Part shown: in pieces, positions 17,812 to 25,969 of the stretch | Layout of the letters: the number at the start of each line of letters is the position of its first letter | How positions within the stretch are numbered: the stretch's first letter is position 1 | NCBI RefSeq assembly: GCF_014764505.1 | Contig: NZ_JACXWX010000036.1 | Coordinates: 1-44,423, forward strand | Length of the DNA: 44,423 nucleotides | Direction: 5' to 3' | Source of the DNA: Phormidium tenue FACHB-886 | Lineage (GTDB): Bacteria; Cyanobacteriota; Cyanobacteriia; Elainellales; Elainellaceae | Position numbers and translations under genes: made by a program | The notes under the pieces: generated by a model | The model's database searches: none | Seen by the model: only the letters and a program-made list of their open reading frames with translations | What the model was told of the DNA's origin: nothing

Positions 17812-18340
17812 TATTGCTTCAGGGGAAAGTTTGAACGAAAAGAATGGATGAAGATGTGATAAACCCTATGGTGAAACTTTGGACACATCAGATACAGGTA
17901 GAGAAGTGAATCCGAGTTGTGAAGAATCTCGGTCGGATTTTCAGCAGATCCTTCGCAGTGGCTAGAGGCTTGGATTCACTTTCCTGGTATCATTCCTGGC
18001 TTGGTGCTGGCTTGGTGCTGGAGATGGCGCGTGCAGTTGCCCCTTATCCCCTCTCTCAAAGCCTGTTTTAGCCATCTAGATGGGTTAGCAAGCTCCAGTT
18101 AAGGTTATTTTTTGCTCAAACCGGATCAAAACCGCTTCAAAGCCTACGATCGCCTATATCTAAAGATTTTCTAGAGATCTTCAATCATCCCATTTGCTAC
18201 AGCAGGCTGTTGACCGCTTCGTCGACCAATTTCATATTTTGGCAATCTTCTAAATCTGCTGTTGATTTCTCAAGTAATCAGCAGCACATTTAAAACACAA
18301 TCTATGTTCCACAACCTATGTTCTTCTAGAGGGTGCCGGT
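17812..18340. other. intergenic region, no gene seen
   Basis: A 529-bp gap before the MbfA-like gene. I see only very short ORFs (about 21 and 15 codons) and a perfect 11-bp tandem duplication of GGCTTGGTGCT at 17998-18019. No convincing terminator or RNA gene is visible. Confidence 0.4.
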
Positions 18341-19471
18341 ATGGCTGATCAGGCTGAAATTGTTCGCTATTTGGAAAACTGGCAGGACGAGATCGAAAGC
18401 GCCTACTTGTATCGATCGCTGGCTGCCGTTGAACGGCAGCCCACGCTGGCAGAAGTCTACCGCCGTCTGGCTCTAACCGAACAAACTCACGCGCAGTTTT
18501 GGGAGGAAAAATTACGGGCTGCCCAATACCCACTCCCCCGCCGCAAAATTGGCTGGCGGACTCGCGCCCTCGCTCAATTTGCCAAATGGTTTGGACCGCA
18601 GTTTGTCTTGCCCACCATCAACGCAATGGAGCAAGTAGACAGCCACAGCTACGACAGCCAGCCTGACACTCACGACACAGCATTACCCAGCCAAGAGCGC
18701 TCTCACGCAAGACTGCTGCAGGTTATTAGCGGCGGTTCAACGGCAGGCATAGAAGGCAGCACCCTAGCACAAATCGAAGGACGGCATCGCACGGCAGGCG
18801 GCAATACGCTGCGAGCTGCCGTTTTGGGTGCCAATGATGGGTTGCTGTCAAACTTGAGCCTAGTCATGGGCGTGGCGGGCGCTAGTTTATCGGGACGGGC
18901 AATTCTAGTCACGGGCTTTGCAGGCTTGCTGGCAGGGGCATGTTCTATGGCGTTGGGCGAGTGGCTCTCGGTGCAGAGCGCCCGCGAGCTATACGAGCGC
19001 CAGATTCGCATTGAACGCCGTGAGGTAGAAGAAGTCCCCGATGAAGAAGCCGAAGAGCTGGCGCTGATCTATGAAGCAAAAGGACTGCCAGCAGCACAGG
19101 CAGAGCAGCTAGCTAGCCGGATGATGTCTAACAAAAGCATTGCGCTCGATACCTTAGCGCGTGAGGAACTGGGCATCGATCCCGATGAACTGGGTGGCTC
19201 TGCCTGGGTTGCTGCCATTACTTCGTTTTGTCTGTTCGCGATCGGGGCAATTATCCCTGTTGTGCCATTCATCGTTTTGAGCGGCACCGCTGCTATCTTG
19301 ACCAGTTTGTGTGCTAGCGGTGTTGCTCTGTTTTTAATTGGCGCTGGCATTACGCTGCTAACCGGGCGCAGCATTTGGTTTTCGGGGATGCGCCAAGTGC
19401 TGTTTGGCTTTGCTGCTGCCGGCATTACATTTGGTCTTGGTCGCTTGTTGGGCGTCTCGGTAGGAGGATAG
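18341..19471 (+). CDS. MbfA-like iron exporter: ferritin-like domain fused to VIT1/CCC1 transporter
   Basis: A 376-residue membrane protein. Residues about 1-130 form a ferritin/rubrerythrin-like four-helix domain with the metal ligands E-x-x-H in LTEQTHAQ and a second E-x-x-H in PSQERSHARL. Residues about 140-376 form the VIT1/CCC1 transporter, starting GNTLRAAVLGANDGLLSNLSLV and containing LAGACSMALGEWLSV. The arrangement is that of MbfA of alpha-proteobacteria, which exports iron from the cytoplasm and protects against iron and peroxide stress. I infer the same role, or manganese transport. ATG 18341 is clear, and the upstream AGAGGG is weakly SD-like. It is monocistronic. Confidence 0.9.
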   Translation: MADQAEIVRYLENWQDEIESAYLYRSLAAVERQPTLAEVYRRLALTEQTHAQFWEEKLRAAQYPLPRRKIGWRTRALAQFAKWFGPQFVLPTINAMEQVDSHSYDSQPDTHDTALPSQERSHARLLQVISGGSTAGIEGSTLAQIEGRHRTAGGNTLRAAVLGANDGLLSNLSLVMGVAGASLSGRAILVTGFAGLLAGACSMALGEWLSVQSARELYERQIRIERREVEEVPDEEAEELALIYEAKGLPAAQAEQLASRMMSNKSIALDTLAREELGIDPDELGGSAWVAAITSFCLFAIGAIIPVVPFIVLSGTAAILTSLCASGVALFLIGAGITLLTGRSIWFSGMRQVLFGFAAAGITFGLGRLLGVSVGG

Positions 19472-19842
19472 CTGCGAACAAACAGATGAATGAATCTAAA
19501 TATGGCTCAGTGATTTCCAAGTGCGGAGCGCCATACTACCGGGAGCGCTATTTGGTTAACACATCAACTCTGTAAAAGCCTCGCTGTAAGGCTTCTCTGG
19601 AGAAACTGTTCACCATAACCCGCTCCCGTTAGTAACAGCAGGGAGCTGCGATCGCCTATAGCTTGAAAGCGCTCTGCAGAGATATTTCCTCTGTAGCCTG
19701 TCAACGTTCGTTTGCGAGGGATGTTGATGAAGCTGAGGCTGGAGGCAAGCGTGGCAGAAATTTTTGACCGCATCGAGATCACCGAAAGAATCGGTGATTT
19801 AGTGCGGCAAGGAGCATCTCAAACCACCCCTCAAACCATTCC
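19472..19842. other. intergenic region with a candidate small ORF
   Basis: About 370 bp between the MbfA-like gene and the 3' end of the methyltransferase gene. Apart from the candidate small ORF at 19727-19861, listed separately, I see no feature. Confidence 0.35.
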
Positions 19843-19861
19843 TCAAAATTTCACTTTGTAG
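19727..19861 (+). CDS. candidate small ORF, 44 residues, unknown
   Basis: ATG 19727 is preceded by GAGGG with six-base spacing, which is a good SD arrangement. An ATG two codons upstream is also in frame. The product MKLRLEASVAEIFDRIEITE... continues with an amphipathic helix-like stretch and ends in a Thr/Gln-rich tail. It overlaps the 3' end of the antisense methyltransferase gene by 19 bases. I recognise no family. Confidence 0.3.
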   Translation: MKLRLEASVAEIFDRIEITERIGDLVRQGASQTTPQTIPQNFTL

Positions 19862-20577
19862 AGCTGAAACAGCTCGCCCGGCTGCTTTTTGACAATCTGT
19901 GCGCCTGCAGCTTTGATCAGGGCTTCCCAGCGGGACAGCGGCTCTAGAAACACCTCTGCACCCAGATAAGTTTCTAGGATCGCCCAGTTCTCAGCTAGCT
20001 CGGTCTCTGGATCGATCGCATCAAACACAAAAAAGCCATCGGATTTGAGGACAGGCTTCACTGCCCGCAATACATCCTCCCAATAGCTCAAGGGGTAATA
20101 GCAGCTAAAGCCAGTCGCGATGGCTAAATCAAACGAATTGGGCGGATAGTCCAGCTCATGAGCACCGCCTAGCTTTACCCCTTTGAACAGCTTCGAGTTG
20201 AGCTGCGAGCCTCTAGCAGTTAGAAAGTCTCGCGCAACGGAGCTGATCTCCTGCCCATAAAAAAAAGCATCCCACTCGCGCCAAGGGTAGATCAGAAAGC
20301 TAAAGCCACAGCCCAGATCCAGACACCGCTGCTGCTTTTTGGGTTTAGCCACCTCCCAAAACGGCGAGGCAATTTTGCTGGTCAGCAGCCCTGCTATCCA
20401 CTCTTGAGCGATCGGCATCGATTCCACTTCGGCAGGTAGCTCAAATGATTCTTTACGATATTCCTGATTGAACCGAAGGGCGATCGCCTCCTCAAACGGC
20501 TGCCAAGAAGGGGGACGATCGGCAAGAAACTCTGCAAGCTGGGGGTTAGCAGCCTTTTGGTCTTTTCCCTTTGCCAT
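19843..20577 (-). CDS. class I SAM-dependent methyltransferase
   Basis: A 244-residue soluble enzyme with the SAM-binding motif I LDLGCGFSFL (about residues 87-96), the acidic end of strand beta2 in YGQEIS, and the DLAIATGFSCYYPLSYW segment for motif IV. The substrate is not apparent. A homologous methyltransferase type is widespread in cyanobacteria without assigned function, to my knowledge. It starts with ATG on the minus strand and is not tightly linked to neighbours. Confidence 0.85.
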   Translation of the reverse strand: MAKGKDQKAANPQLAEFLADRPPSWQPFEEAIALRFNQEYRKESFELPAEVESMPIAQEWIAGLLTSKIASPFWEVAKPKKQQRCLDLGCGFSFLIYPWREWDAFFYGQEISSVARDFLTARGSQLNSKLFKGVKLGGAHELDYPPNSFDLAIATGFSCYYPLSYWEDVLRAVKPVLKSDGFFVFDAIDPETELAENWAILETYLGAEVFLEPLSRWEALIKAAGAQIVKKQPGELFQLYKVKF

Positions 20578-20667
20578 CCTGGTATGTCCTTCTGGGCTAA
20601 CGATTCTAGTTTGACGATTGAGGAATTGCCGCCTGTGCCCTGTAATGTCTTGAGAATCACGCAGCTC

Positions 20668-20705
20668 GCGGTTTTCAACACATCATGCGGTTTTCAACAC
20701 ATTAT
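20668..20705. repeat. 19-bp tandem duplication
   Basis: GCGGTTTTCAACACATCAT (20668-20686) is followed directly by the same 19-mer with one change (20687-20705). It lies between the methyltransferase promoter region and the terminator-like hairpin of the small membrane protein gene. Confidence 0.9.
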
Positions 20706-20720
20706 CCTGTTTGAGCGCGG

Positions 20721-20766
20721 GGCTGCCTAGATGCCTGATCTTAACTGATTGTGCATCTAGGCAGCC
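20721..20766 (-). terminator. strong hairpin downstream of the small membrane protein gene
   Basis: GGCTGCCTAGATGC (20721-20734) pairs perfectly with GCATCTAGGCAGCC (20753-20766) across an 18-nt loop. It is 33 bases beyond the stop of the minus-strand gene and so probably terminates it. There is no T-run. Confidence 0.6.
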
Positions 20767-20798
20767 TGCGCTGGTTTTTATCCTCAGCCTGGGAGCTT

Positions 20799-20981
20799 CT
20801 ATCTGCCTTTCAGCGCCCGGTTGAAGTTTTGCCGGTAGGACTTGGAAACCAAGAAGACGGGCCATAGCAGCGCCAAATACAGTTTGCCTTGGCTGAAATT
20901 GGTACGGTGGAAGCCTGTCCAGAACTTCCAAACGCCGCCAACATAAACTGCGATGACTGCAAGAGTGAGCAGAGATGACAT
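20799..20981 (-). CDS. small membrane protein, 60 residues, conserved-looking
   Basis: An N-terminal hydrophobic segment (LLTLAVIAVYVGGVW, residues ~4-18) and a second (YLALLWPVFLVS, ~35-46) flank FWTGFHRTNFSQGKL. The basic tail is KSYRQNFNRALKGR. GGAGG six bases before the ATG on the coding strand gives a strong SD. The pattern resembles short uncharacterised cyanobacterial membrane proteins, and no function is proposed. Confidence 0.72.
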   Translation of the reverse strand: MSSLLTLAVIAVYVGGVWKFWTGFHRTNFSQGKLYLALLWPVFLVSKSYRQNFNRALKGR

Positions 20982-21619
20982 TCAAGCCTCCTAAGTAGGT
21001 TTATCAGTAGGTTTAGTGGGAGCAATAAATCCCGCTGCAAAGTGGGGATAGTCTAGCAATAACTACACGGCAACCTAGTTCTGTTACGAGTTGCGATCGT
21101 ACCTTTCAAAAAGCCGCTTAAAATTAAAGCTTTTCTCAAGTGTAGGGTAGCCCAGCGGAGTTCTGCTATTCGAGAGATTTTAGTCAAGCTGAATTCTCAG
21201 GAGCAGGGGGGCAAGCTCTTAGAAGCTCGCCGCCAGCCCTTAGAAGCGTGAAGTTTCAAGAAGTCAAACGACTGCACTATCGAGTTCGCCTCAGGAAGAC
21301 GATGGGCATCTCGCAAAAAGTCTTCTAGGCTAAAAGACAATTCTTCAAGAAGCGATCGAACTTTTCTTCTTTTGTTTCCAAAAGCGCCTATTTAAGGTTT
21401 CCTAGCTAAAGTCAAGAAGATTAATCACAATAGTCTTAATATTTGTCTAATTTTCTTTAGTATAGTTATCCCCTCCGAAAGATAACTTTCAGATTCACCG
21501 ATCGGCCAGACTAGATTAAGCACCCTTTAAATCAAGACAGTTAAACCCAGACAGCTAAACCTAGACAGTTAAACAACGAGGTAAACAAGGGTAATGGTGG
21601 CGAAGCGCAAGGAGAATTT
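20982..21619. other. 638-bp divergent intergenic region with tandem repeats
   Basis: This stretch separates the small membrane protein gene from the sugar-nucleotide gene. I see no gene. It holds a near-perfect 12-bp duplication containing AGTAGGTTTA (20994-21005 and 21006-21017). It also holds the triple 14-bp repeat at 21535-21576, listed separately. Confidence 0.5.
21535..21576 (+). repeat. 14-bp tandem repeat, three copies, upstream of the sugar-nucleotide gene
   Basis: Copies begin AGACAG and share TAAAC: AGACAGTTAAACCC (21535-21548), AGACAGCTAAACCT (21549-21562) and AGACAGTTAAACAA (21563-21576). The array ends 43 bases before the ATG at 21620, so it lies in the leader or promoter of that gene. 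Confidence 0.9.
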
Positions 21620-24184
21620 ATGAGAGCAGTATTGATGGCGGGTGGATCGGGGACACGACTGCGACCCTTGACCTGCGATCTACCCAAACCCATGGTTCCT
21701 ATCCTCAATCGCCCGATTGCGCAGCACATCATCAATTTGCTGCGCCGTCATCACATCACTGAAATCATTGCCACCCTGCACTACCTGCCTGATGTGATGC
21801 GCGATTATTTCCAGGACGGCAGCGATTTTGGCGTGCAGATGACTTATGCCGTTGAAGAAGACCAACCGCTGGGCACAGCAGGCTGCGTTCGCAATGTGGC
21901 AGAGCTGCTCGATAACACATTTCTGGTGATCAGCGGCGATAGCGTGACTGATTTTGACCTAACGGCTGCGATTCAGTTTCATCGGGAGAAACAGTCGAAA
22001 GCCACTTTGGTGCTGGCTAGCGTTCCCAACCCGATTGAATTTGGCGTCGTGATTACGGACGACCAGCACCGGATTCAGCGCTTTCTAGAAAAACCCTCCA
22101 GCAGCGAAATCTTTTCCGATACGGTAAATACAGGCACTTACATCCTGGAACCAGAAGTGCTGGACTATTTGCCGATCGACCAGGAAGCCGACTTTTCCAG
22201 AGACCTGTTTCCGCTGCTGCTAGACAAAGGAGAGCCGATGTATGGCTACGTGGCGCAGGGTTATTGGTGCGATGTTGGACACCTTGATGCCTATCGCGAG
22301 GCGCAATACGCTGCCCTGTATCAGCGGGTCAAGCTAGACGTAGATTACATGGAGCGATCGCCCGGTTTGTGGGTGGGCCAAAACACCTATATTGACCCCG
22401 CTGCTCACATCGAAACGCCTACCTTGATTGGGCACAATTGCCGGATTGGGGCGCGAGTGCAAATCGCTGCCGGAACGGTGCTAGGGGATAACGTCAGCGT
22501 GGGAGCCGATGCTACGCTGAAGCGCCCAATCATTTGGAATGGCGTGATCCTGGGCGATGAATCGCATTTGCGTGCCTGTGTCGCAGCCCGAGGAACGCGG
22601 ATCGATCGACGGGCGCAGGTGCTAGAAGGGGCGATCGTCGGTTCTTTATCCACGGTGGGCGAAGAAGCATTAGTTAACCCCAATGTGCGAGTTTGGCCCA
22701 GCAAAAAAATTGAGCCGGGTGCCACGCTCAATATGAACCTGATTTGGGGACATGCCGCTCACCGCAACCTGTTTGGGCAGCGGGGGGTCTCTGGACTTGC
22801 CAACGTTGATATCACACCAGAGTTTGCCGTGCGGCTGGGGGCTGCTTATGGCTCAACCCTAAAACCAGGGGCGCATGTCACCGTCTCCCGCGATCAGCGT
22901 CCTATTTCTCGCATGGTGACCCGATCGCTGATTGCCGGCTTGATGTCGGTGGGGATCAACATTCAGCATCTAGAAGCGACCTCCATTCCGATCGCCCGCA
23001 CCGCTGTACCGACGCTGGCAGTGGCAGGCGGCATTCACGTCCGGGTTCACCCAGAGCGATCGGATCACCTGCTGATTGAGTTTTTTGACCAAAAAGGCAT
23101 TAACCTCTCCAAAGCTAGAGAAAAGAAAATAGAAGGAGCCTATTTCAAAGAAGACTTCCGCCGCGCCCAGATTCAGGAGATCGGCAATGTGGCTTATGTA
23201 CAACAAGCCACCGATCTCTATAGCGCTAGCTTCGAGCGCTACCTCAACGGCGAAGCCATGCGCAGCAGCAAGCCCAAGATCGTCATTGATTATGTTTACG
23301 CGCTGTCAGGAGCCGTCTTGCCGCAGCTTTTAGCAAAATTTGGCTGCGATGCCGTGGTGTTAAACGCCAGCCTTAGCCCGACTGTGCCTTCTACTGCCGA
23401 TCGAGAAGTCCTGCTAAGCCAGTTAGGACATGTTGTAGAGGCGCTCAAAGCAAACATGGGGTTGCAGGTCTCTGCAAATGGAGAACAGTTGATTTTGGTG
23501 GATGAGTCAGGCAGCGCGATTCGGGGCGAAATGCTGACGGCGCTGATGGTGCATATGATGCTGATGGATCATCCTAGAGGCACCGTCGTTGTGCCGGTGA
23601 ATGCTTCTAGCGCGATCGAACATATTGCCCGCCGGCACGATGGCAAAGTCATCCGCACCAAAGCCAACCCCACCTCGCTGATGGAAGCCTGCCACACTAA
23701 TGCCAACGTGGTGCTAGGCGGCAGCGGCGAAATGGGGTTTATCTTCCCGCAGCTGCATCCTGGCTTTGATGCCATGTTCTGCATCGGCAAACTGATCGAG
23801 ATGCTCTCAATGCAGCACCAAAGCCGCTTTAACGCTGCCCGTACGCTTGGACAAATTCGGTCGGAGCTACCCCGCGTCTCGCACCGCTACCTGACTGTCC
23901 GCTGCCCTTGGGCAGTTAAAGGGGCGTTGATGCGGCAGCTTGTCGAATCGAATCCGCTCGAAAATCTCGACTTAACAGATGGGGTGAAGATCTTTAACCC
24001 GCGCCACGACAGCTGGGTCCTCATCCTGCCTGATGCCGGAGAACCCCTCGTGCATCTCTACGCAGATAGCCACGATCGCGGCTGGGTTGATGAAACGCTG
24101 CGTGAATATCGGGCGTTTGTTCAGGAGTTTGTCGATCGAGACCACGGGCTGGAGGAGAGCCTGATGGAGATGGAGGTAGAATAG
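21620..24184 (+). CDS. sugar-nucleotide pyrophosphorylase fused to a degenerate phosphomannomutase-like domain
   Basis: An 854-residue cytoplasmic protein, annotated in cyanobacteria as mannose-1-phosphate guanylyltransferase. Residues 1-235 are a nucleotidyltransferase with the signature GGSGTRLRPLT...PKPM. Residues about 245-370 are left-handed beta-helix hexapeptide repeats. Residues about 385-850 have the fold pattern of alpha-D-phosphohexomutases. In that last part the active-site loops are changed. The TASHNP phosphoserine loop reads VRVHPE. The DGDxDR metal loop reads SANGEQ. GExSGH is altered. The phosphate loop reads LPDAGEP. So pyrophosphorylase activity is likely and mutase activity is not. 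GTG/ATG alternatives are not needed, since AAGGAG lies seven bases before the ATG. A cupin gene follows 23 bases later. Confidence 0.9.
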   Translation: MRAVLMAGGSGTRLRPLTCDLPKPMVPILNRPIAQHIINLLRRHHITEIIATLHYLPDVMRDYFQDGSDFGVQMTYAVEEDQPLGTAGCVRNVAELLDNTFLVISGDSVTDFDLTAAIQFHREKQSKATLVLASVPNPIEFGVVITDDQHRIQRFLEKPSSSEIFSDTVNTGTYILEPEVLDYLPIDQEADFSRDLFPLLLDKGEPMYGYVAQGYWCDVGHLDAYREAQYAALYQRVKLDVDYMERSPGLWVGQNTYIDPAAHIETPTLIGHNCRIGARVQIAAGTVLGDNVSVGADATLKRPIIWNGVILGDESHLRACVAARGTRIDRRAQVLEGAIVGSLSTVGEEALVNPNVRVWPSKKIEPGATLNMNLIWGHAAHRNLFGQRGVSGLANVDITPEFAVRLGAAYGSTLKPGAHVTVSRDQRPISRMVTRSLIAGLMSVGINIQHLEATSIPIARTAVPTLAVAGGIHVRVHPERSDHLLIEFFDQKGINLSKAREKKIEGAYFKEDFRRAQIQEIGNVAYVQQATDLYSASFERYLNGEAMRSSKPKIVIDYVYALSGAVLPQLLAKFGCDAVVLNASLSPTVPSTADREVLLSQLGHVVEALKANMGLQVSANGEQLILVDESGSAIRGEMLTALMVHMMLMDHPRGTVVVPVNASSAIEHIARRHDGKVIRTKANPTSLMEACHTNANVVLGGSGEMGFIFPQLHPGFDAMFCIGKLIEMLSMQHQSRFNAARTLGQIRSELPRVSHRYLTVRCPWAVKGALMRQLVESNPLENLDLTDGVKIFNPRHDSWVLILPDAGEPLVHLYADSHDRGWVDETLREYRAFVQEFVDRDHGLEESLMEMEVE

Positions 24185-24207
24185 CGCGAAAAAGCGGTAG
24201 GAGGCTT

Positions 24208-24576
24208 ATGAATCCCGTTGATCTTGCAACTGCCGAACATTATACGTGGGGCGGTGGCAGCCCCTACACCAGTGATTCTCCTCTCTGCGATGGCTGGCAC
24301 TTGCTCAAACGAGAGGATCTCAGCGTGATTCAAGAGCGTGTGCCGCCCGGTGGGGCTGAGGTCAAACATCTGCACCAGCGATCGCGCCAGTTCTTCTACA
24401 TCCTCAGCGGCGAAGCAACAATGGTAATTGACCACAAAGCAATTTCCCTCAGCTCATCTCAGGGAATTGAAGTGCCGCCCGGAGTGCCGCACCAGTTTCG
24501 CAATGATTCAGCGGCAGAGGTGATCTTCCTGGTGATCTCTGCGCCCAGAAGCCATGGCGATCGCCAAACCCTCTAA
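24208..24576 (+). CDS. cupin-domain protein
   Basis: A 122-residue single-domain cupin. The metal-binding motif is visible as VKHLHQRSRQFFYILSGE and the second motif as VPPGVPHQFRN. Such small cupins may be isomerases, dioxygenases or sensors, and the substrate cannot be told. It starts 23 bases after the sugar-nucleotide gene with GGAGG six bases before the ATG, so the two are probably co-transcribed. A role in sugar-nucleotide or glycan metabolism is an inference from that position. Confidence 0.85.
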   Translation: MNPVDLATAEHYTWGGGSPYTSDSPLCDGWHLLKREDLSVIQERVPPGGAEVKHLHQRSRQFFYILSGEATMVIDHKAISLSSSQGIEVPPGVPHQFRNDSAAEVIFLVISAPRSHGDRQTL

Positions 24577-24769
24577 TGCAGTGCTGGCAGCAGATTTGGC
24601 TACGGTTCCCAAACTGCGGCTGCAAATGTAAACCTTCTGTTATAGTTTCTTCAACTTTCTTTACACCATAAGATAGAGGGACTGAGCTGCTAAGTTTCGT
24701 TAAGCTGTTTGGCATAGTTCAGAAACACCTGAGCAAGCGTAACCTAACTCAATGTAGAAGGATGGAGCT

Positions 24770-24985
24770 ATGCAAGAAGTAAAAGAACGGACAGAACTTC
24801 GCCAAGACGTTAAAGAGCCTTACTTCTATCCCGGAACACACTGGCGCTGGGGTTTCACGCCGAGTGCAGAAATCTGGAATGGACGGCTTGCAATGATTGG
24901 CTTCTTGGCAGCAACCCTGATCGAGATCTTCAGTGGACAAGGCTATCTTCATTTCTGGGGATTCCTGTCAAACGTAGTCCGCTAA
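24770..24985 (+). CDS. high-light-inducible protein (HLIP), chlorophyll-binding
   Basis: A 71-residue single-helix thylakoid protein of the CAB/ELIP/HLIP superfamily. It binds chlorophyll and carotenoid and protects photosystem assembly under excess light. The hallmark helix is [19 protein letters not shown] (about residues 38-56), with the Glu/Asn/Arg ligands of the ExxNGRxAMxGF motif. The N-terminus is charged and soluble. GAAGG lies eight bases before the ATG. Light or stress induction is expected for the family. I could not identify an HLR1 element upstream. Confidence 0.95.
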   Translation: MQEVKERTELRQDVKEPYFYPGTHWRWGFTPSAEIWNGRLAMIGFLAATLIEIFSGQGYLHFWGFLSNVVR

Positions 24986-25440
24986 GCGTTTTGCCCCCTG
25001 AGCCAAACAGCCTGGCTTACCTCAACTGAATAGACAGCAACTAAATAATGAACAATTCAATAGGCGATTGCTCCTTGCTTAACTTGGCTACCCTGGCTCA
25101 GTTAGGCGGGGGCATTTGTCGTTTTAGCCCACTGTTAGCTCATGTTTTAGTAGCCCAGTTTTAGTAGCCCATTGTTTCAGCCCATGTGGTTAGCTCACGC
25201 AAAGACACTGCCTGTACAGATTGCATCTACTAAAGCGATCCTCTAAAATAGTACATAGATATTATTGAAAGCGATCGACTTTAAAAATCTTTGCGCTGAG
25301 ATCAATTTCCAATGCTCTGAATCGCAAAGTCTAGCTACACTAAAAACCTGCGCCGGCAATGTTCCCTTTAGCTCTAGAGGCGCGTCTGAACTGAGGTAAA
25401 GCTGGTATCGCACGAATTCTGATTTAGGAGAAAAAACAAT
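24986..25440. other. intergenic region between HLIP and ssb, with a 14-bp duplication
   Basis: This 455-bp gap contains a perfect tandem pair of GTTTTAGTAGCCCA at 25144-25157 and 25158-25171, followed by a decayed third copy. TGCCCCC-TGAGCCA (24992-25005) and TGGCTCA...GGGGGCA (25094-25114) are complementary over a 90-nt distance. I see no convincing gene. A 38-codon ORF at 25048-25164 runs into the repeat. Confidence 0.5.
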
Positions 25441-25941
25441 ATGAATAGCTGCATCTTGATAGCGGAGGTTGTGCAAGATCCCCAGCTTCGCTACACCCAA
25501 GACAACCAGATGGCGATCGCCGAGATGGTTGTTCAGTTTCCAGCCCTACGCGAGGACGAACCCCCAGCAACGCTCAAAGCTGTGGGCTGGGGCAATTTGG
25601 CGCAAGAAATTCAGCAAACCTACCGCACAGGCGATCGCGTCATCCTGGAAGGGCGGCTGAACATGAGCCGAATCGATCGACCGGAAGGCTTCAAGGAAAC
25701 CCGTCCTGAACTCAATATTCAGCGGATTCACCGCATTGGTGCTGATGCCACTCTGTCCACAAACTCGGCTGTACCCACCAGCACTGTATCTTCAGCACCT
25801 GCTGCACCTGCTGCGCCTGCAACCCCTGCTGCTAAACCCGCAGCCAAAGCGCCTGCTGCCGCTTCCCAACCTGCCAAAACGCCTGCTTATGCAGCAAAAT
25901 CTAGCCCAGACCCCGTAGACTACGACGAGATCCCGTTCTAA
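25441..25941 (+). CDS. ssb: single-stranded DNA-binding protein
   Basis: A 166-residue SSB. It coats single-stranded DNA during replication and repair. Residues 1-105 are the OB fold (MNSCILIAEVVQDPQLRYT..., AVGWGNLAQEI, GDRVILEGRLNM). Residues about 110-155 are a flexible linker rich in Pro, Ala and Thr. The end is the acidic protein-interaction tip DYDEIPF, equivalent to the DDDIPF of other SSBs. AGGAG lies about 9 bases before the ATG. The next gene starts 28 bases downstream, so read-through is likely. Confidence 0.93.
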   Translation: MNSCILIAEVVQDPQLRYTQDNQMAIAEMVVQFPALREDEPPATLKAVGWGNLAQEIQQTYRTGDRVILEGRLNMSRIDRPEGFKETRPELNIQRIHRIGADATLSTNSAVPTSTVSSAPAAPAAPATPAAKPAAKAPAAASQPAKTPAYAAKSSPDPVDYDEIPF

Positions 25942-25969
25942 GATCTGACTTTGGCGTGAGTAGCCCCGA

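Noticed and set aside
25048-25164. 38-codon ORF between the HLIP and ssb
   Set aside because: It runs into the 14-bp tandem duplication and ends within it, and shows no SD or family resemblance.
25243-25500. 85-residue minus-strand ORF across the ssb start
   Set aside because: It covers the promoter and first codons of ssb and has no recognisable start context or domain.
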